A DNA stretch of 64,000 nucleotides from Betaproteobacteria bacterium HGW-Betaproteobacteria-9. Its GTDB lineage: Bacteria; Pseudomonadota; Gammaproteobacteria; Burkholderiales; Burkholderiaceae_C. The DNA lies in contig PHCC01000021.1 in assembly GCA_002842215.1 (NCBI GenBank), positions 62,001 through 126,000 on the forward strand. The letters run 5' to 3'. Below, piece by piece: positions 26,594-34,776 of the stretch. The translations under genes and the position numbers were made by a program. Below the pieces are notes generated by a model. That model did not search any database. It was given only the letters and a program-made list of their open reading frames with translations, and was not told where the DNA came from. The stretch's first letter is position 1, and each line of letters opens with the position of its first letter.

Positions 26594-27021
26594 CGGGTGC
26601 GGCCGAAAGCGGCCCGGCCGTCACCACCAAGCAGCGCGGCGACGCGGCCGAGGACACCGCGCTGGAGCACCTGCAGCGCCACGGCCTGCGCCTGGTGCAG
26701 CGCAACTTCAGAACGCCCGGGCGCGGCGGTGGCGAGGTCGATTTGATTATGCGCGACCGCGACGGCACGCTGGTGTTCGTCGAGGTGCGCCAGCGCGCCA
26801 GCGCCTCCCGCGGCGGGGCCGGCGGCAGCATCACCGCGCTCAAGCAGCGCCGCATCGTTTTCGCGGCGCGGCACTTTTTGCAGCGGCTCGGCTCAGAGCC
26901 CCCATGCCGCTTTGATGTGGTGCTGATTCAAGGGCGCACGGGTGCCCCGAAGGGCGACCGCGGCGCGCCGGTGCACATCGAATGGCTGCGTGCTGCATTT
27001 GATGCGACCGCAACTTTTTGA
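26566..27021 (+). CDS. YraN/UPF0102 endonuclease-like protein
   Basis: 151 residues from ATG 26566; an ATG six codons earlier (26548) is possible. The family signature follows a variable N terminus: KQRGDAAEDTALEHLQRHGL, then GGGEVDLIMRDRDGTLVFVE, then VEVRQR, then RRIVFAARHFL and RFDVV. The GE-D-VEV arrangement is a restriction endonuclease-like (Holliday junction resolvase-like) metal site; the usual VEVK is VEVR here. Function in vivo is not established. The start overlaps the divergent rsmI start, and diaA follows 27 nt downstream. Confidence 0.92.
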   Translation: MWFSRKQGPSGAAESGPAVTTKQRGDAAEDTALEHLQRHGLRLVQRNFRTPGRGGGEVDLIMRDRDGTLVFVEVRQRASASRGGAGGSITALKQRRIVFAARHFLQRLGSEPPCRFDVVLIQGRTGAPKGDRGAPVHIEWLRAAFDATATF

Positions 27022-27048
27022 TACGCCTACCACCGCTATGATCCCCTC

Positions 27049-27669
27049 ATGCTTTTGCAACGGATACAACAACAGTTCATCGACAGCGCCGATCTGAAGT
27101 ACCAGTGTGCGCAGTCGCTCGCGCCGGTGGTGGAAGCGGCGATTGGCGCCGTGCTGGCCTGCGTGACCGGTGGGGGCAAGGTGCTGAGTTGCGGTAACGG
27201 GGCTTCGGCCGCGGCGGCCCAGCACTTTGCAGCGAGTTTTGTGGGTCGATACGATCGCGAGCGCCCTGAGCTGGCGGCGTTTTCGCTGTCCGCCGACGCG
27301 GCGGTACTGACCGGCATCGCCAACGATTTTGATGCCCGCGCGATCTATTCCCGCCAGGTGCGGGCCCTGGGCCAGGCGGGGGACGTGCTGCTGGCGCTGT
27401 CCACCAGCGGCAATTCGGCCAACATGATCGCGGCCATCGAAGCGGCCCACGAACGTGATATGTCGGTGGTGGCGCTCACGGGTGCGCGCGGCGGTCGCCT
27501 GGCTCAGCTGTTGCGCGACACCGATGTGCACGTGTGCGTGCCACATGAGTTGCCGGCCCGGATTCTCGAAGTGCATCACCTGGTGTTGCACTGCATTTGC
27601 GACGGTGTGGATGCCCAACTGCTGGGCCTGCCCGACACTTTGATCAACGAACAGGAGAACCTCGCATGA
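27049..27669 (+). CDS. diaA: SIS-domain protein, DiaA/GmhA family
   Basis: 206 residues with one sugar isomerase (SIS) domain: GGGKVLSCGNGASAAAAQHF, ALGQAGDVLLALSTSGNSAN, VVALTGARGG and a C-terminal VHHLVLHCICDGVD. The family includes phosphoheptose isomerase GmhA and DiaA, which binds DnaA as a tetramer and promotes timely initiation. The yraN-diaA-dolP order, as in E. coli, favours DiaA. The typical GNGGSAADA loop is GNGASAAAA here, losing residues some GmhA enzymes use. The stop overlaps the dolP start by four bases. Confidence 0.88.
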   Translation: MLLQRIQQQFIDSADLKYQCAQSLAPVVEAAIGAVLACVTGGGKVLSCGNGASAAAAQHFAASFVGRYDRERPELAAFSLSADAAVLTGIANDFDARAIYSRQVRALGQAGDVLLALSTSGNSANMIAAIEAAHERDMSVVALTGARGGRLAQLLRDTDVHVCVPHELPARILEVHHLVLHCICDGVDAQLLGLPDTLINEQENLA

Positions 27670-28283
27670 AACGTTTCCCGTCGACCGGCCGCCTGGCGGC
27701 CAGCATCCTGGGTGTGGCGGCACTGGCAGCCACCGTGTCTGCCTGCGCACCGCTGATGGTGGGAGGCGCCGCCATGACCGGTGCCGTCGTCGCCACCGAC
27801 CGGCGCAGCTCGGGCGCCCAACTGGACGATCAGGGCATCGAACTGCGTGCCGCCAACCGCCTGCGCGATGCCATGGGCAGCCGCGCCCGCATCAGCGTGA
27901 CCAGCTACAACCGCCGTGCGTTGCTGACCGGCGAGGTGGCCAACGAGCGCGACAAGGCCCTGGCGTACGAGATCGTCGCCAAGACGGACAACGTGGCGTC
28001 GGTGTTCAATGAACTGGACATCACCAACAGCCCCACGTTCAAGGAAAAGGCAGAAGACACGCTGCTGACCGGGCGTGTGAAGGCGGGCCTGGTGGACACC
28101 AAAAACCTCTCGACCAACTCCTTCAAGGTGGTGAGCGAACGCGGTTCGGTGTTCCTGATGGGCCGGGTGACCCAGCGCGAGGCCGATCAGGCCACCGAAG
28201 TGGCCCGCACGACCAAGGGCGCGCAACGCGTGGTCCGCCTGTTCGAGATCATCACTGAAGAAGAACTGGCCAGGATGAAGTGA
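27666..28283 (+). CDS. dolP: BON-domain outer membrane lipoprotein (DolP/YraP homologue)
   Basis: 205 residues from ATG 27666, overlapping the diaA stop (ATGA). A lipoprotein signal is present (LGVAALAATVSAC, lipobox cysteine near residue 27). Two BON domains follow: DDQGIELRAANRLRDAM through VFNELDITNSP, and KEKAEDTLLTGRVKAGL through RVVRLFEIITEEEL. DolP anchors to anionic phospholipid at the outer membrane and supports envelope integrity and septal amidase regulation. Length and operon position match. An inverted copy of the intergenic element follows 23 nt after the stop. Confidence 0.92.
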   Translation: MKRFPSTGRLAASILGVAALAATVSACAPLMVGGAAMTGAVVATDRRSSGAQLDDQGIELRAANRLRDAMGSRARISVTSYNRRALLTGEVANERDKALAYEIVAKTDNVASVFNELDITNSPTFKEKAEDTLLTGRVKAGLVDTKNLSTNSFKVVSERGSVFLMGRVTQREADQATEVARTTKGAQRVVRLFEIITEEELARMK

Positions 28284-28306
28284 CCTCCCGCGCCGCAAGA
28301 TGAGGT

Positions 28307-28381
28307 CCCCCCTGCCGCGCTGCGCGCGACCCCCACAAGGGGGCGATGCGAGTGGCCCGGCAAAGCCGGTTCCACCGCATC
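28307..28381 (-). repeat. Three-hairpin intergenic element, copy 2 (inverted)
   Basis: Read on the minus strand: outer stem GATGCG/CGCATC encloses GGAACCGGCTTTGCCGGGCC. A CCCCC-TTGT-GGGGG hairpin follows, then a GCGCGCAGCGCG hairpin and a G-run. It lies 3' of dolP, whose stop is at 28283, with the G-run side nearest the gene, as in all other copies relative to theirs. Confidence 0.85.
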
Positions 28382-28441
28382 CTGGGACTAAGGCCCGTGC
28401 TTCGGAGAAATGGCCTGGGAACTGAGGGTGCGTCAGCCCAA

Positions 28442-28515
28442 GGGCACCGCGGAACCGGCTTTGCCGGGCCGCCAGTGCCGCCCCCTTGAGGGGGTCGCGC
28501 GCAGCGCGGAGGGGG
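28442..28515 (+). repeat. Three-hairpin intergenic element, copy 3
   Basis: Outer stem GGCAC (28443-28447) / GTGCC (28475-28479) around GGAACCGGCTTTGCCGGGCC, then CCCCCTTGAGGGGG, then GCGCGCAGCGCG and GGGGG. It lies 3' of the beta-hydroxyacid dehydrogenase gene (stop 28545). With copy 2 it forms an inverted pair between two convergent genes. Confidence 0.85.
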
Positions 28516-28544
28516 TGAGTCCTGTCCTGCGGCGCAAAGGGGAT

Positions 28545-29405
28545 CTATTTCAAGCGCTTGATCAGGCTGGACGTGTCCAGGCGGTTGCCACCCATGGCTT
28601 GTACGTCGGCGTAAAACTGGTCCACCAGCGCAGTCACTGGCAGGCGTGCGCCGTTGCGCTTGGCCTCGTCCAGCACCAGCCCGAGGTCCTTGCGCATCCA
28701 GTCCACGGCGAAACCGAAGTCAAACTGATCGGCCACCATGGTTTTGCCGCGGTTGTCGAGCTGCCAGCTTTGCGCGGCGCCCTTGCCGATCACGTCGAGC
28801 ACCTGTTTCATGTCCAGTCCGGCCTTCTGGCCAAATGCGATGGCTTCGGCCAGGCCTTGCACCAGGCCCGCGATGCAGATCTGGTTGACCATCTTGGCGA
28901 GCTGGCCGGCACCGCTGGTGCCCAGCAGCGTGAAGGCGCGCGAGAAGGCCATGGCCGCGGGCTGCGCCTTCTCGAACGCGGCAGTGTCCCCGCCGCACAT
29001 CACCGTCAGCAGGCCGTTCTGGGCACCCGCCTGACCACCCGAGACGGGGGCATCCACAAACGCGAGCCCCAGGTTTTTCGCTGCGCCATACAGTTCGCGC
29101 GCCACATCGGCTGAGGCGGTCGTGTGGTCCACCAACACCGCGCCCGGTGCCATGCCGGCAAAAGCGCCATCGGCCCCCAGCGTCACCGCACGCAGATCGT
29201 CGTCGTTGCCCACGCAGGAAAACACGATGTCGGCACCCGTGGCCGCTTCGCGCGGCGTGGCCTTGGCCGAGCCGCCGAACTCCGCCACCCAAGCTTGAGC
29301 CTTGGCCGGCGAGCGGTTGTAAACCGTCACCGAGTGCCCGGCACGGGCCAGATGCCCCGCCATGGGAAAGCCCATGACGCCCAAGCCGAGAAAAGCGACT
29401 TTCAT
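28545..29405 (-). CDS. NAD(P)-dependent beta-hydroxyacid dehydrogenase (3-hydroxyisobutyrate / tartronate semialdehyde reductase family)
   Basis: 286 residues from ATG 29405; an ATG 14 codons earlier (29447) gives a longer N terminus with no family similarity. Signatures: dinucleotide fold KVAFLGLGVMGFPMAGHLAR, VTVYNRSPAKAQAW, substrate motif FVDAPVSGGQAGAQNGLLTV, catalytic lysine segment GQLAKMVNQIC, and a cofactor-end helix DWMRKDLGLVLDEA. The NRSPAK loop after strand 2 suggests NADP preference. Substrate could be 3-hydroxyisobutyrate, 2-hydroxy-3-oxopropionate or a related acid. GlcD lies 16 kb away, so no firm pathway link is seen. Confidence 0.9.
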   Translation of the reverse strand: MKVAFLGLGVMGFPMAGHLARAGHSVTVYNRSPAKAQAWVAEFGGSAKATPREAATGADIVFSCVGNDDDLRAVTLGADGAFAGMAPGAVLVDHTTASADVARELYGAAKNLGLAFVDAPVSGGQAGAQNGLLTVMCGGDTAAFEKAQPAAMAFSRAFTLLGTSGAGQLAKMVNQICIAGLVQGLAEAIAFGQKAGLDMKQVLDVIGKGAAQSWQLDNRGKTMVADQFDFGFAVDWMRKDLGLVLDEAKRNGARLPVTALVDQFYADVQAMGGNRLDTSSLIKRLK

Positions 29406-29510
29406 CGACGCAACAGATTCGTAGGTTTTTGAGGCGATAGAACTCATGAGGGGATGCCTTTAAGGAGGTGCCGAGAAATCGGTTCGGTCGGAGCGGGTTG
29501 ACCCACCCAG

Positions 29511-29591
29511 AACGCGGCTGAGCCGGCTTCGCCGGGCCGCACCGCGTTGCCCCCTGGAGGGGGTGACGCGCCCTTGGGCGCGGCGCGGGGG
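29511..29591 (+). repeat. Three-hairpin intergenic element, copy 4
   Basis: Outer stem AACGC (29511-29515) / GCGTT (29544-29548). The core is slightly diverged (GAGCCGGCTTCGCCGGGCC). CCCCCTGGAGGGGG follows, then a GCGCCCTTGGGCGC hairpin and GGGGG four bases before the pilU stop (29596). Confidence 0.82.
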
Positions 29592-29595
29592 TGAA

Positions 29596-30732
29596 TCACA
29601 CGATGGTCATGTGCTCCGTGCCCGCGGCCAGATCCACCGTCTTGCCGCGCTGGCTGTTGAGCTTGATCTGCAGGCGCAGGTCGTTGAGCGAGTCGGCGTT
29701 GCGCAGCGCGTCTTCAAACGTGATCAGGTTGGCCTCAAAGGCGTTGAACAGGGCCTGGTCAAAGGTCTGCATGCCCATCTGGTTGCTCTTCTTCATGATC
29801 TCCTTGATCTCGGCGACTTCGCCTTTGAAGATCAGATCAGAAATCAGCGGTGAGTTGAGCAGCACCTCCACCGCGGCAAAACGGCCCTTGTTGTCCTGGC
29901 GCGGCACGAGGCGCTGCGAAATCATGGCGCGCAGGTTGAGCGACAGGTCCATCAGCAGCTGCGGGCGCCGCTCTTCGGGGAAGAAGTTGATGATCCGGTC
30001 CAGCGCCTGGTTGGCGCTGTTGGCGTGCAGGGTGGCCATGCACAGGTGGCCGGTTTCCGAAAACTGGATCGCGTGTTCCATGGTTTCGCGGGTGCGGATC
30101 TCGCCCATGAGGATGACATCGGGTGCCTGGCGCAGGGTGTTTTTGAGGGCAGCGTCCCAGCTGTCGGTGTCCAGCCCCACTTCGCGCTGCGTGACCACGC
30201 AGTTCTTGTGCGGGTGAACGAACTCGATCGGGTCCTCGATCGTGATGATGTGGCCAAAGGTGTTCTCGTTGCGCCAGTCCACCATGGCCGCCAGCGAGGT
30301 GGACTTGCCCGAACCCGTGGCGCCGACGAGGATACACAGGCCGCGTTTGGACAGGCTCACATCTTTCATGACCTGGGGCAGGCCGAGCTTGTCGATGGTG
30401 GGCAGGATGGCCGGGATGGTCCGCAAGACCATGCCCACCTTGCCTTGCTGGATGAAGGCACTGACCCGGAAGCGACCGATGGCGGGTGGCGAGATGGCGA
30501 AGTTGCATTCCTTGGAGCGTTCGAACTCGGCCGCCTGCTTGTCGTTCATGATGGCGCGCGCCAGCGACAGCGTGTGCACCGCGTTGAGCGGCTGCGGCGA
30601 CACCTTCACGACCTTGCCGTCCACCTTGATCGCGGGCGGAAAGTCGGCCGTGATGAACAGGTCGCTGCCAGACCGGCTCAGCATGAGCTTGAGCAGGTCG
30701 TTGATGAACTTGGATGCCTGGTCGCGTTCCAT
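29596..30732 (-). CDS. pilU: Type IV pilus retraction ATPase PilU
   Basis: 378 residues. Hexameric secretion ATPase motifs: Walker A GATGSGKST (137-145), Asp box IEDPIEFVHPHKN, Walker B QAPDVILMGEIRTRETME, His box TGHLCMATLHANSANQ. The C-terminal tail (RGKTVDLAAGTEHMTIV) and FINDLLKLMLSRSGSDLFIT opening are PilU-like rather than PilT-like. PilU is the accessory retraction motor that works through PilT in twitching motility and DNA uptake. It follows pilT on the same strand with an intergenic element between the two genes and another directly after its stop. Confidence 0.95.
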   Translation of the reverse strand: MERDQASKFINDLLKLMLSRSGSDLFITADFPPAIKVDGKVVKVSPQPLNAVHTLSLARAIMNDKQAAEFERSKECNFAISPPAIGRFRVSAFIQQGKVGMVLRTIPAILPTIDKLGLPQVMKDVSLSKRGLCILVGATGSGKSTSLAAMVDWRNENTFGHIITIEDPIEFVHPHKNCVVTQREVGLDTDSWDAALKNTLRQAPDVILMGEIRTRETMEHAIQFSETGHLCMATLHANSANQALDRIINFFPEERRPQLLMDLSLNLRAMISQRLVPRQDNKGRFAAVEVLLNSPLISDLIFKGEVAEIKEIMKKSNQMGMQTFDQALFNAFEANLITFEDALRNADSLNDLRLQIKLNSQRGKTVDLAAGTEHMTIV

Positions 30733-30797
30733 GAGGTCCTACCTTTTTGTGTCTCGATGGTTCAAATCTGTCACCCCGGCGAAGCGCTGAACCGAGA

Positions 30798-30910
30798 ACA
30801 CGGCGGAACCGGCTTTGCCGGGCCGCTCGTGTTGCCCCCTGGGGGGTATGCGGCTGAGAGGATGCCGCTTGAGGCGGCAATCCGGGGCACAGCGAGCAAG
30901 CAACGGGGGG
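30798..30910 (+). repeat. Three-hairpin intergenic element, copy 5 (long variant)
   Basis: Outer stem ACACG (30798-30802) / CGTGT (30828-30832) around GGAACCGGCTTTGCCGGGCC, then CCCCCTGGGGGG. An expanded middle follows (GCCGCTTGAGGCGGC hairpin and extra sequence) before GGGGGG, seven bases from the pilT stop (30918). Preceded by CTGAACCGAG as in copy 1. Confidence 0.82.
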
Positions 30911-30917
30911 CGTTCAT

Positions 30918-31961
30918 CTACCCTGGGAAATTTTCCGGGATCTTGGCCTTGCTCCGCGCTTCGGCCGCGCTGATGACGTTGCGCTTGACCAGTTCGGACA
31001 GGTTCTGGTCCAGTGTCTGCATGCCCACGCCGCTGCCGGTCTGGATGGCCGAATACATCTGCGCCACCTTGGCTTCGCGGATCAAGTTGCGGATGGCGCT
31101 GGTGCCGATCATGATTTCGTGGGCGGCCACGCGACCGCTGCCGTCCTTGAGCTTGCACAGCGTCTGCGAGATCACCGCCACCAGCGATTCGGACAGCATG
31201 GCGCGCACCATGTCTTTTTCTTCCGCCGGGAACACGTCGATGATGCGGTCGATGGTCTTGGCCGCGCTGGAGGTGTGCAGGGTGCCGAACACCAGGTGGC
31301 CGGTTTCCGCCGCGGTCATGGCCAGGCGGATGGTTTCCAGGTCGCGCATTTCGCCCACGAGGATGGCGTCCGGGTCTTCGCGCAGGGCCGAGCGCAGGGC
31401 ATTGGCAAAGCTCAGGGTGTGCGGCCCCACCTCACGCTGGTTGATCAGGCATTTCTTGGACTCGTGCACGAACTCGACCGGGTCTTCCACCGTCAGGATG
31501 TGGCCGTACTCGGTTTCGTTGAGGTGGTTGACCATGCCCGCGAGCGTGGTGGATTTGCCCGAGCCGGTGGGGCCGGTCACCAGGACCAGGCCGCGCGGGC
31601 GCAAGGCCAGGTCGCCAAAGATCTTGGGTGCGTTGAGCTGTTCCAGCGTCAGGATCTTGCTGGGAATGGTCCGGAACACCGCGCCCGCACCGCGGTTGTG
31701 GTTGAAAGCGTTGACGCGAAAACGCGACAGGCCTTCGATCTCGAACGAGAAGTCGCACTCCAGGAACTCCTCGTACTGCTTGCGCTGGCTGTCGTTCATG
31801 ATGTCGTACACCATGCTGTGGACCATCTTGTGATCCAGCGGTTCGACGTTGATGCGTCGCACATCACCGTGCACCCGTATCATGGGTGGCAGCCCTGCCG
31901 AGAGGTGAAGATCGGATGCCTTGTTCTTGACGCTGAAAGCGAGCAGTTGGGTGATGTCCAT
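30918..31961 (-). CDS. pilT: Type IV pilus twitching motility ATPase PilT
   Basis: 347 residues, the standard PilT length, opening MDITQLLAFSVKNKASDLHL. Motifs: Walker A GPTGSGKST (130-138), Asp box VEDPVEFVHESKK, Walker B DPDAILVGEMRDLETI, His box TGHLVFGTLHTSSAAKT, and the AIRNLIRE motif (TSAIRNLIREAKVAQM) specific to PilT. It depolymerises type IV pili to drive twitching, adhesion and DNA uptake. It is divergent from yggS with only 37 bp between starts, an arrangement common in beta- and gammaproteobacteria. Confidence 0.97.
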   Translation of the reverse strand: MDITQLLAFSVKNKASDLHLSAGLPPMIRVHGDVRRINVEPLDHKMVHSMVYDIMNDSQRKQYEEFLECDFSFEIEGLSRFRVNAFNHNRGAGAVFRTIPSKILTLEQLNAPKIFGDLALRPRGLVLVTGPTGSGKSTTLAGMVNHLNETEYGHILTVEDPVEFVHESKKCLINQREVGPHTLSFANALRSALREDPDAILVGEMRDLETIRLAMTAAETGHLVFGTLHTSSAAKTIDRIIDVFPAEEKDMVRAMLSESLVAVISQTLCKLKDGSGRVAAHEIMIGTSAIRNLIREAKVAQMYSAIQTGSGVGMQTLDQNLSELVKRNVISAAEARSKAKIPENFPG

Positions 31962-31998
31962 CCCGGGTCCCGTGCAGTGTTGGTGTTACAGACTGATT

Positions 31999-32727
31999 AT
32001 GACGACGATTGAAGACAATCTCCAACAGGTGCGAGGCCGCATCGCCACAGCGTGTGCCCGGGCCGACCGGGATGTGAACGCCGTCACGTTGCTGGCGGTG
32101 TCCAAGACCTTTGGTCCGGATGCGGTGCTCCAGGCGCTGGCGGCGGGGCAGCGGGCCTTTGGCGAAAACTACATCCAGGAAGGGGTGGAGAAGATCCTGG
32201 CTCTGCGAGAAACCCGACCGGACGCCGCGATCGAGTGGCACTGCATCGGCCCCATCCAGAGCAACAAGACACGCCTGGTGGCGGCGCATTTTGACTGGGT
32301 GCAGTCGGTGGACCGGCTCAAGGTTGCCCAGCGCCTGAGCGAGCAGCGCCCCACCGGGATGGCGCCGTTGCAGGTGTGTCTGCAGGTGAATGTGGACGGT
32401 GGGGCGACCAAGTCGGGCGTGACGCCTGCCGAGCTGTCTGCGCTGGCCGAAGCGGTGGCGTCTTTGCCTCACCTGCGCCTGCGCGGGCTGATGTGCATTC
32501 CCGAACCGGCTGACAGCTTCGAGGCCCAGCGCGCCGTGTTCCTGCAGGCGAGGGCACTGTTCGATGGACTCAATGCCCGGGGCTTCAGGCTCGACACCCT
32601 GTCCATGGGCATGAGCGACGATCTGGAGGCTGCGGTGGCCGCCGGATCCACTCTGGTGCGTGTGGGGCGGTCGGTGTTTGGCAGCCGCACCGCACCGCCA
32701 CAACGGCCGGACCGTTCATCCGTTTAG
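31999..32727 (+). CDS. yggS: YggS/PROSC family PLP homeostasis protein
   Basis: 242 residues from ATG 31999. It has the fold-type III PLP-binding barrel: LLAVSKTFGPDAV with the PLP lysine, FGENYIQEGVEK, WHCIGPIQSNKTR, VDGGATKSGV, LRGLMCIPEP and SMGMSDDLEAAVAAGSTLVR. The proteins carry PLP but catalyse no known reaction; they buffer PLP and affect amino acid balance. The usual LQVN-SGEESK form is VNVDGGATKSG here. It is divergent from pilT. The usual downstream neighbour proC is absent; the roadblock/ABC-phosphatase pair follows instead. Confidence 0.94.
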   Translation: MTTIEDNLQQVRGRIATACARADRDVNAVTLLAVSKTFGPDAVLQALAAGQRAFGENYIQEGVEKILALRETRPDAAIEWHCIGPIQSNKTRLVAAHFDWVQSVDRLKVAQRLSEQRPTGMAPLQVCLQVNVDGGATKSGVTPAELSALAEAVASLPHLRLRGLMCIPEPADSFEAQRAVFLQARALFDGLNARGFRLDTLSMGMSDDLEAAVAAGSTLVRVGRSVFGSRTAPPQRPDRSSV

Positions 32728-32836
32728 TTGCACCTTGTATCGGTTTTGGGGCGTTCCCCGAAATAGTGCACAGCCCCTGCCCGAGTGAGCAGATACCCTG
32801 CCGGGTTCTGTTTGTTTTCTACAAGGTATTGCTTTC

Positions 32837-33244
32837 ATGTCCACATTGGATCAACAACTGGCCACCGCATCCGCTGGCATCCCCGAGTGCGTCGCAGCGG
32901 GTTACGTCGACATTCAGTCCGGCATGCTGCTGGCGATCAAGACGGTGGACTCCCATCCGAGTGAGGTGATCGACCTGGTGGCCGCAGCCACCGGCGATCT
33001 GTTCGCAGGCAGCAACGTGACGGCCATCGAACAGATGTTCAACAAGTCCCGCGGACTGGCCGCCAGCGACCACCACTACTTCCAGGAAATCATCGTCAAC
33101 AGCGATAACCTGATCCACGTGTTCCTGCGCGGCAAGCGTTATTCGAACTATGTGGCGGTGTTCGTGTGCCGCAAATCCGCCAACCTGGGCATGGTGCTGA
33201 CCAAGGCGCGCATGGCCATGCCCGAACTGGAATCCAAGGTCTGA
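32837..33244 (+). CDS. Roadblock/LC7-like protein
   Basis: 135 residues. The pattern of strand (CVAAGYVDIQSGMLLAIKTV), helix (VIDLVAAATGDLFAG), strand (FQEIIVNSDNLIHVFLRG), strand (SNYVAVFVCRKSANLGMVLT) and helix (ARMAMPELE) resembles a roadblock/LC7 domain, including the NLGM turn before the last helix. Such proteins dimerise and usually act as scaffolds or GTPase-activating partners of small GTPases, as MglB does for MglA. No GTPase gene is adjacent; instead an ABC ATPase-phosphatase fusion starts eight bases after its stop. The family assignment is by pattern only and should be tested by structure prediction. Confidence 0.65.
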   Translation: MSTLDQQLATASAGIPECVAAGYVDIQSGMLLAIKTVDSHPSEVIDLVAAATGDLFAGSNVTAIEQMFNKSRGLAASDHHYFQEIIVNSDNLIHVFLRGKRYSNYVAVFVCRKSANLGMVLTKARMAMPELESKV

Positions 33245-33252
33245 GCGGGCCC

Positions 33253-34761
33253 ATGGTGTCGAACTCGCCGGGGCAGCCGGTGCCCAACACCAGTCTGTGC
33301 CTGCAGGGTTTTGGCTTGGCCTTCGGTTCCCGGGTGATCCTGGCCGAGTGTGATCTGGCGCTGGCGCCCTCGGGCATTGATGTGCTGATGGGGCCGGTCA
33401 AGACCGGCAAGTCCAGTTTGCTGCGCAGTCTGGCGGGGCAGTTCGACGGCCACGCCGTGCACCGCAGCTGGGGCCACGCCTGGCTCCGCGGGCGTGCGTT
33501 GCAGCCGGGATACCGACCCCAGCTGGTCGCTCAGCACGTTCGCAGCCCGGCGCGCACCGTGTTCGAGGTGCTGCGTGAGGCGCAGCCCGCCGACGGGCAC
33601 CGCAGCGGCGTGCAGTGGCGTGCCTGGGCACTGGAGTGTCTGGAGCGTTTCCAGGCGGTGGAGCTGGCGGGGACGCTGGACCAGCCCATGATGGATTTGC
33701 CCTCGTCGCAGCAGCGGCGTGTGCGCGTGCTCGCCCTGGCGGCGGCCGGGCCGGAGATGCTCTTTGTCGACGAACCCACCTACGGACTGGACCCTCGCGA
33801 GAGCGCCAGTCTGCTGGACTGGCTGCGCCATGTGGGCACGGGGCTGAAGCTGCTGGTGACCTTGCACAACCAGCAGCAGGCCCGCCTGCTGGCCGACTCG
33901 GTGGTCCTGCTCGGCGGCGGGCGGGTGCTGGCGCACCAGCCCACGGAGGCATTTTTTACCCTCCCGGCCAACGCCTGGGTCGAACAATTCCTTCGCAGTG
34001 GCAGCCTGGATCTGCCCGCGCCCGATGCACGTGCGGAAGATCTGGACGCCGACGCGGTGGTACCGGCCCCGTTGCCCCCCGCCGCTCTGGCCGCTGTGGC
34101 GGCTTCGCGGGAAGCGCGTGCCCCGCGGAACGAACCGTCGCCAGTGATCCTGTCAGGGGCGATAGTGCCGCCCGCTGCGGTCGAGCCGCCTGAGGAGCCG
34201 GTGCGTCGTCCCGCCACGCTGCCGCCGACCTTGTCCACAGGGGTGGAACTGGCTTCGATGGTGGGACAGGCGGTCCTCAGTGGTCAGCAGGGGCCCCGGC
34301 GCTTCCGCTGGATCGTGCCGGGTGTGCTGGCAGGTTGTCCGCAGCCCGGCGTGGTGGCGCCGATCGAATACGACCTCGACCTGCTGGGAGCCGCAGGCAT
34401 CACCCACCTGATCACCCTGACCGAGCGGGACCTGCCGCAGGATCTGCTGCGGATACACGGATTGGCCAACACGCACCTACCGATCTTTGACCGGGAAGCC
34501 CCGTCCACCGGGCAGATGCAGATGCTGCTGGTGCGCATGCAGCGACTGCTGCAGGCGGGCGAGGTGCTGGCCGTGCATTGCCTGGCCGGGCTGGGTCGCA
34601 CGGGTCTGGTGTTGGCGGCCTGGCTGGTCCGCGACGGCGGCCTGAGCGCGGCCACCGCCATCGAACGCCTGCGCCGCGTCGACCCGGCTTACGTGCAGAC
34701 CGAGGTGCAGGAAGCATTCCTGCACCAGTTCGAAGACGATCTGATGCGCCGGTTGCTCTGA
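33253..34761 (+). CDS. ABC-type ATPase fused to a dual-specificity/tyrosine phosphatase domain
   Basis: 502 residues from ATG 33253, eight bases after the roadblock-like gene. Residues about 15-250 form an ABC ATPase: Walker A GPVKTGKSS (47-55), a degenerate signature LPSSQQRR, Walker B EMLFVDEPTYGLDP (Asp173, Glu174), H-loop LVTLHNQQQ. A Pro/Ala-rich linker follows (about 265-350). Residues about 360-500 form a cysteine phosphatase: PIFDREAPS (general acid Asp413) and P-loop HCLAGLGRTG (Cys443, Arg449). All catalytic residues of both halves are present. No membrane helix and no permease gene is near, so it is probably a soluble signalling or motor-like protein. I know no characterised protein with this architecture. 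Confidence 0.85.
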   Translation: MVSNSPGQPVPNTSLCLQGFGLAFGSRVILAECDLALAPSGIDVLMGPVKTGKSSLLRSLAGQFDGHAVHRSWGHAWLRGRALQPGYRPQLVAQHVRSPARTVFEVLREAQPADGHRSGVQWRAWALECLERFQAVELAGTLDQPMMDLPSSQQRRVRVLALAAAGPEMLFVDEPTYGLDPRESASLLDWLRHVGTGLKLLVTLHNQQQARLLADSVVLLGGGRVLAHQPTEAFFTLPANAWVEQFLRSGSLDLPAPDARAEDLDADAVVPAPLPPAALAAVAASREARAPRNEPSPVILSGAIVPPAAVEPPEEPVRRPATLPPTLSTGVELASMVGQAVLSGQQGPRRFRWIVPGVLAGCPQPGVVAPIEYDLDLLGAAGITHLITLTERDLPQDLLRIHGLANTHLPIFDREAPSTGQMQMLLVRMQRLLQAGEVLAVHCLAGLGRTGLVLAAWLVRDGGLSAATAIERLRRVDPAYVQTEVQEAFLHQFEDDLMRRLL

Positions 34762-34776
34762 CGCCGCGGACGGAGG

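Noticed and set aside
32745..32762. GGGG-CGTT-CCCC hairpin after yggS as a terminator
   Set aside because: Only four pairs plus weak flanks and no T-run; too short to call.
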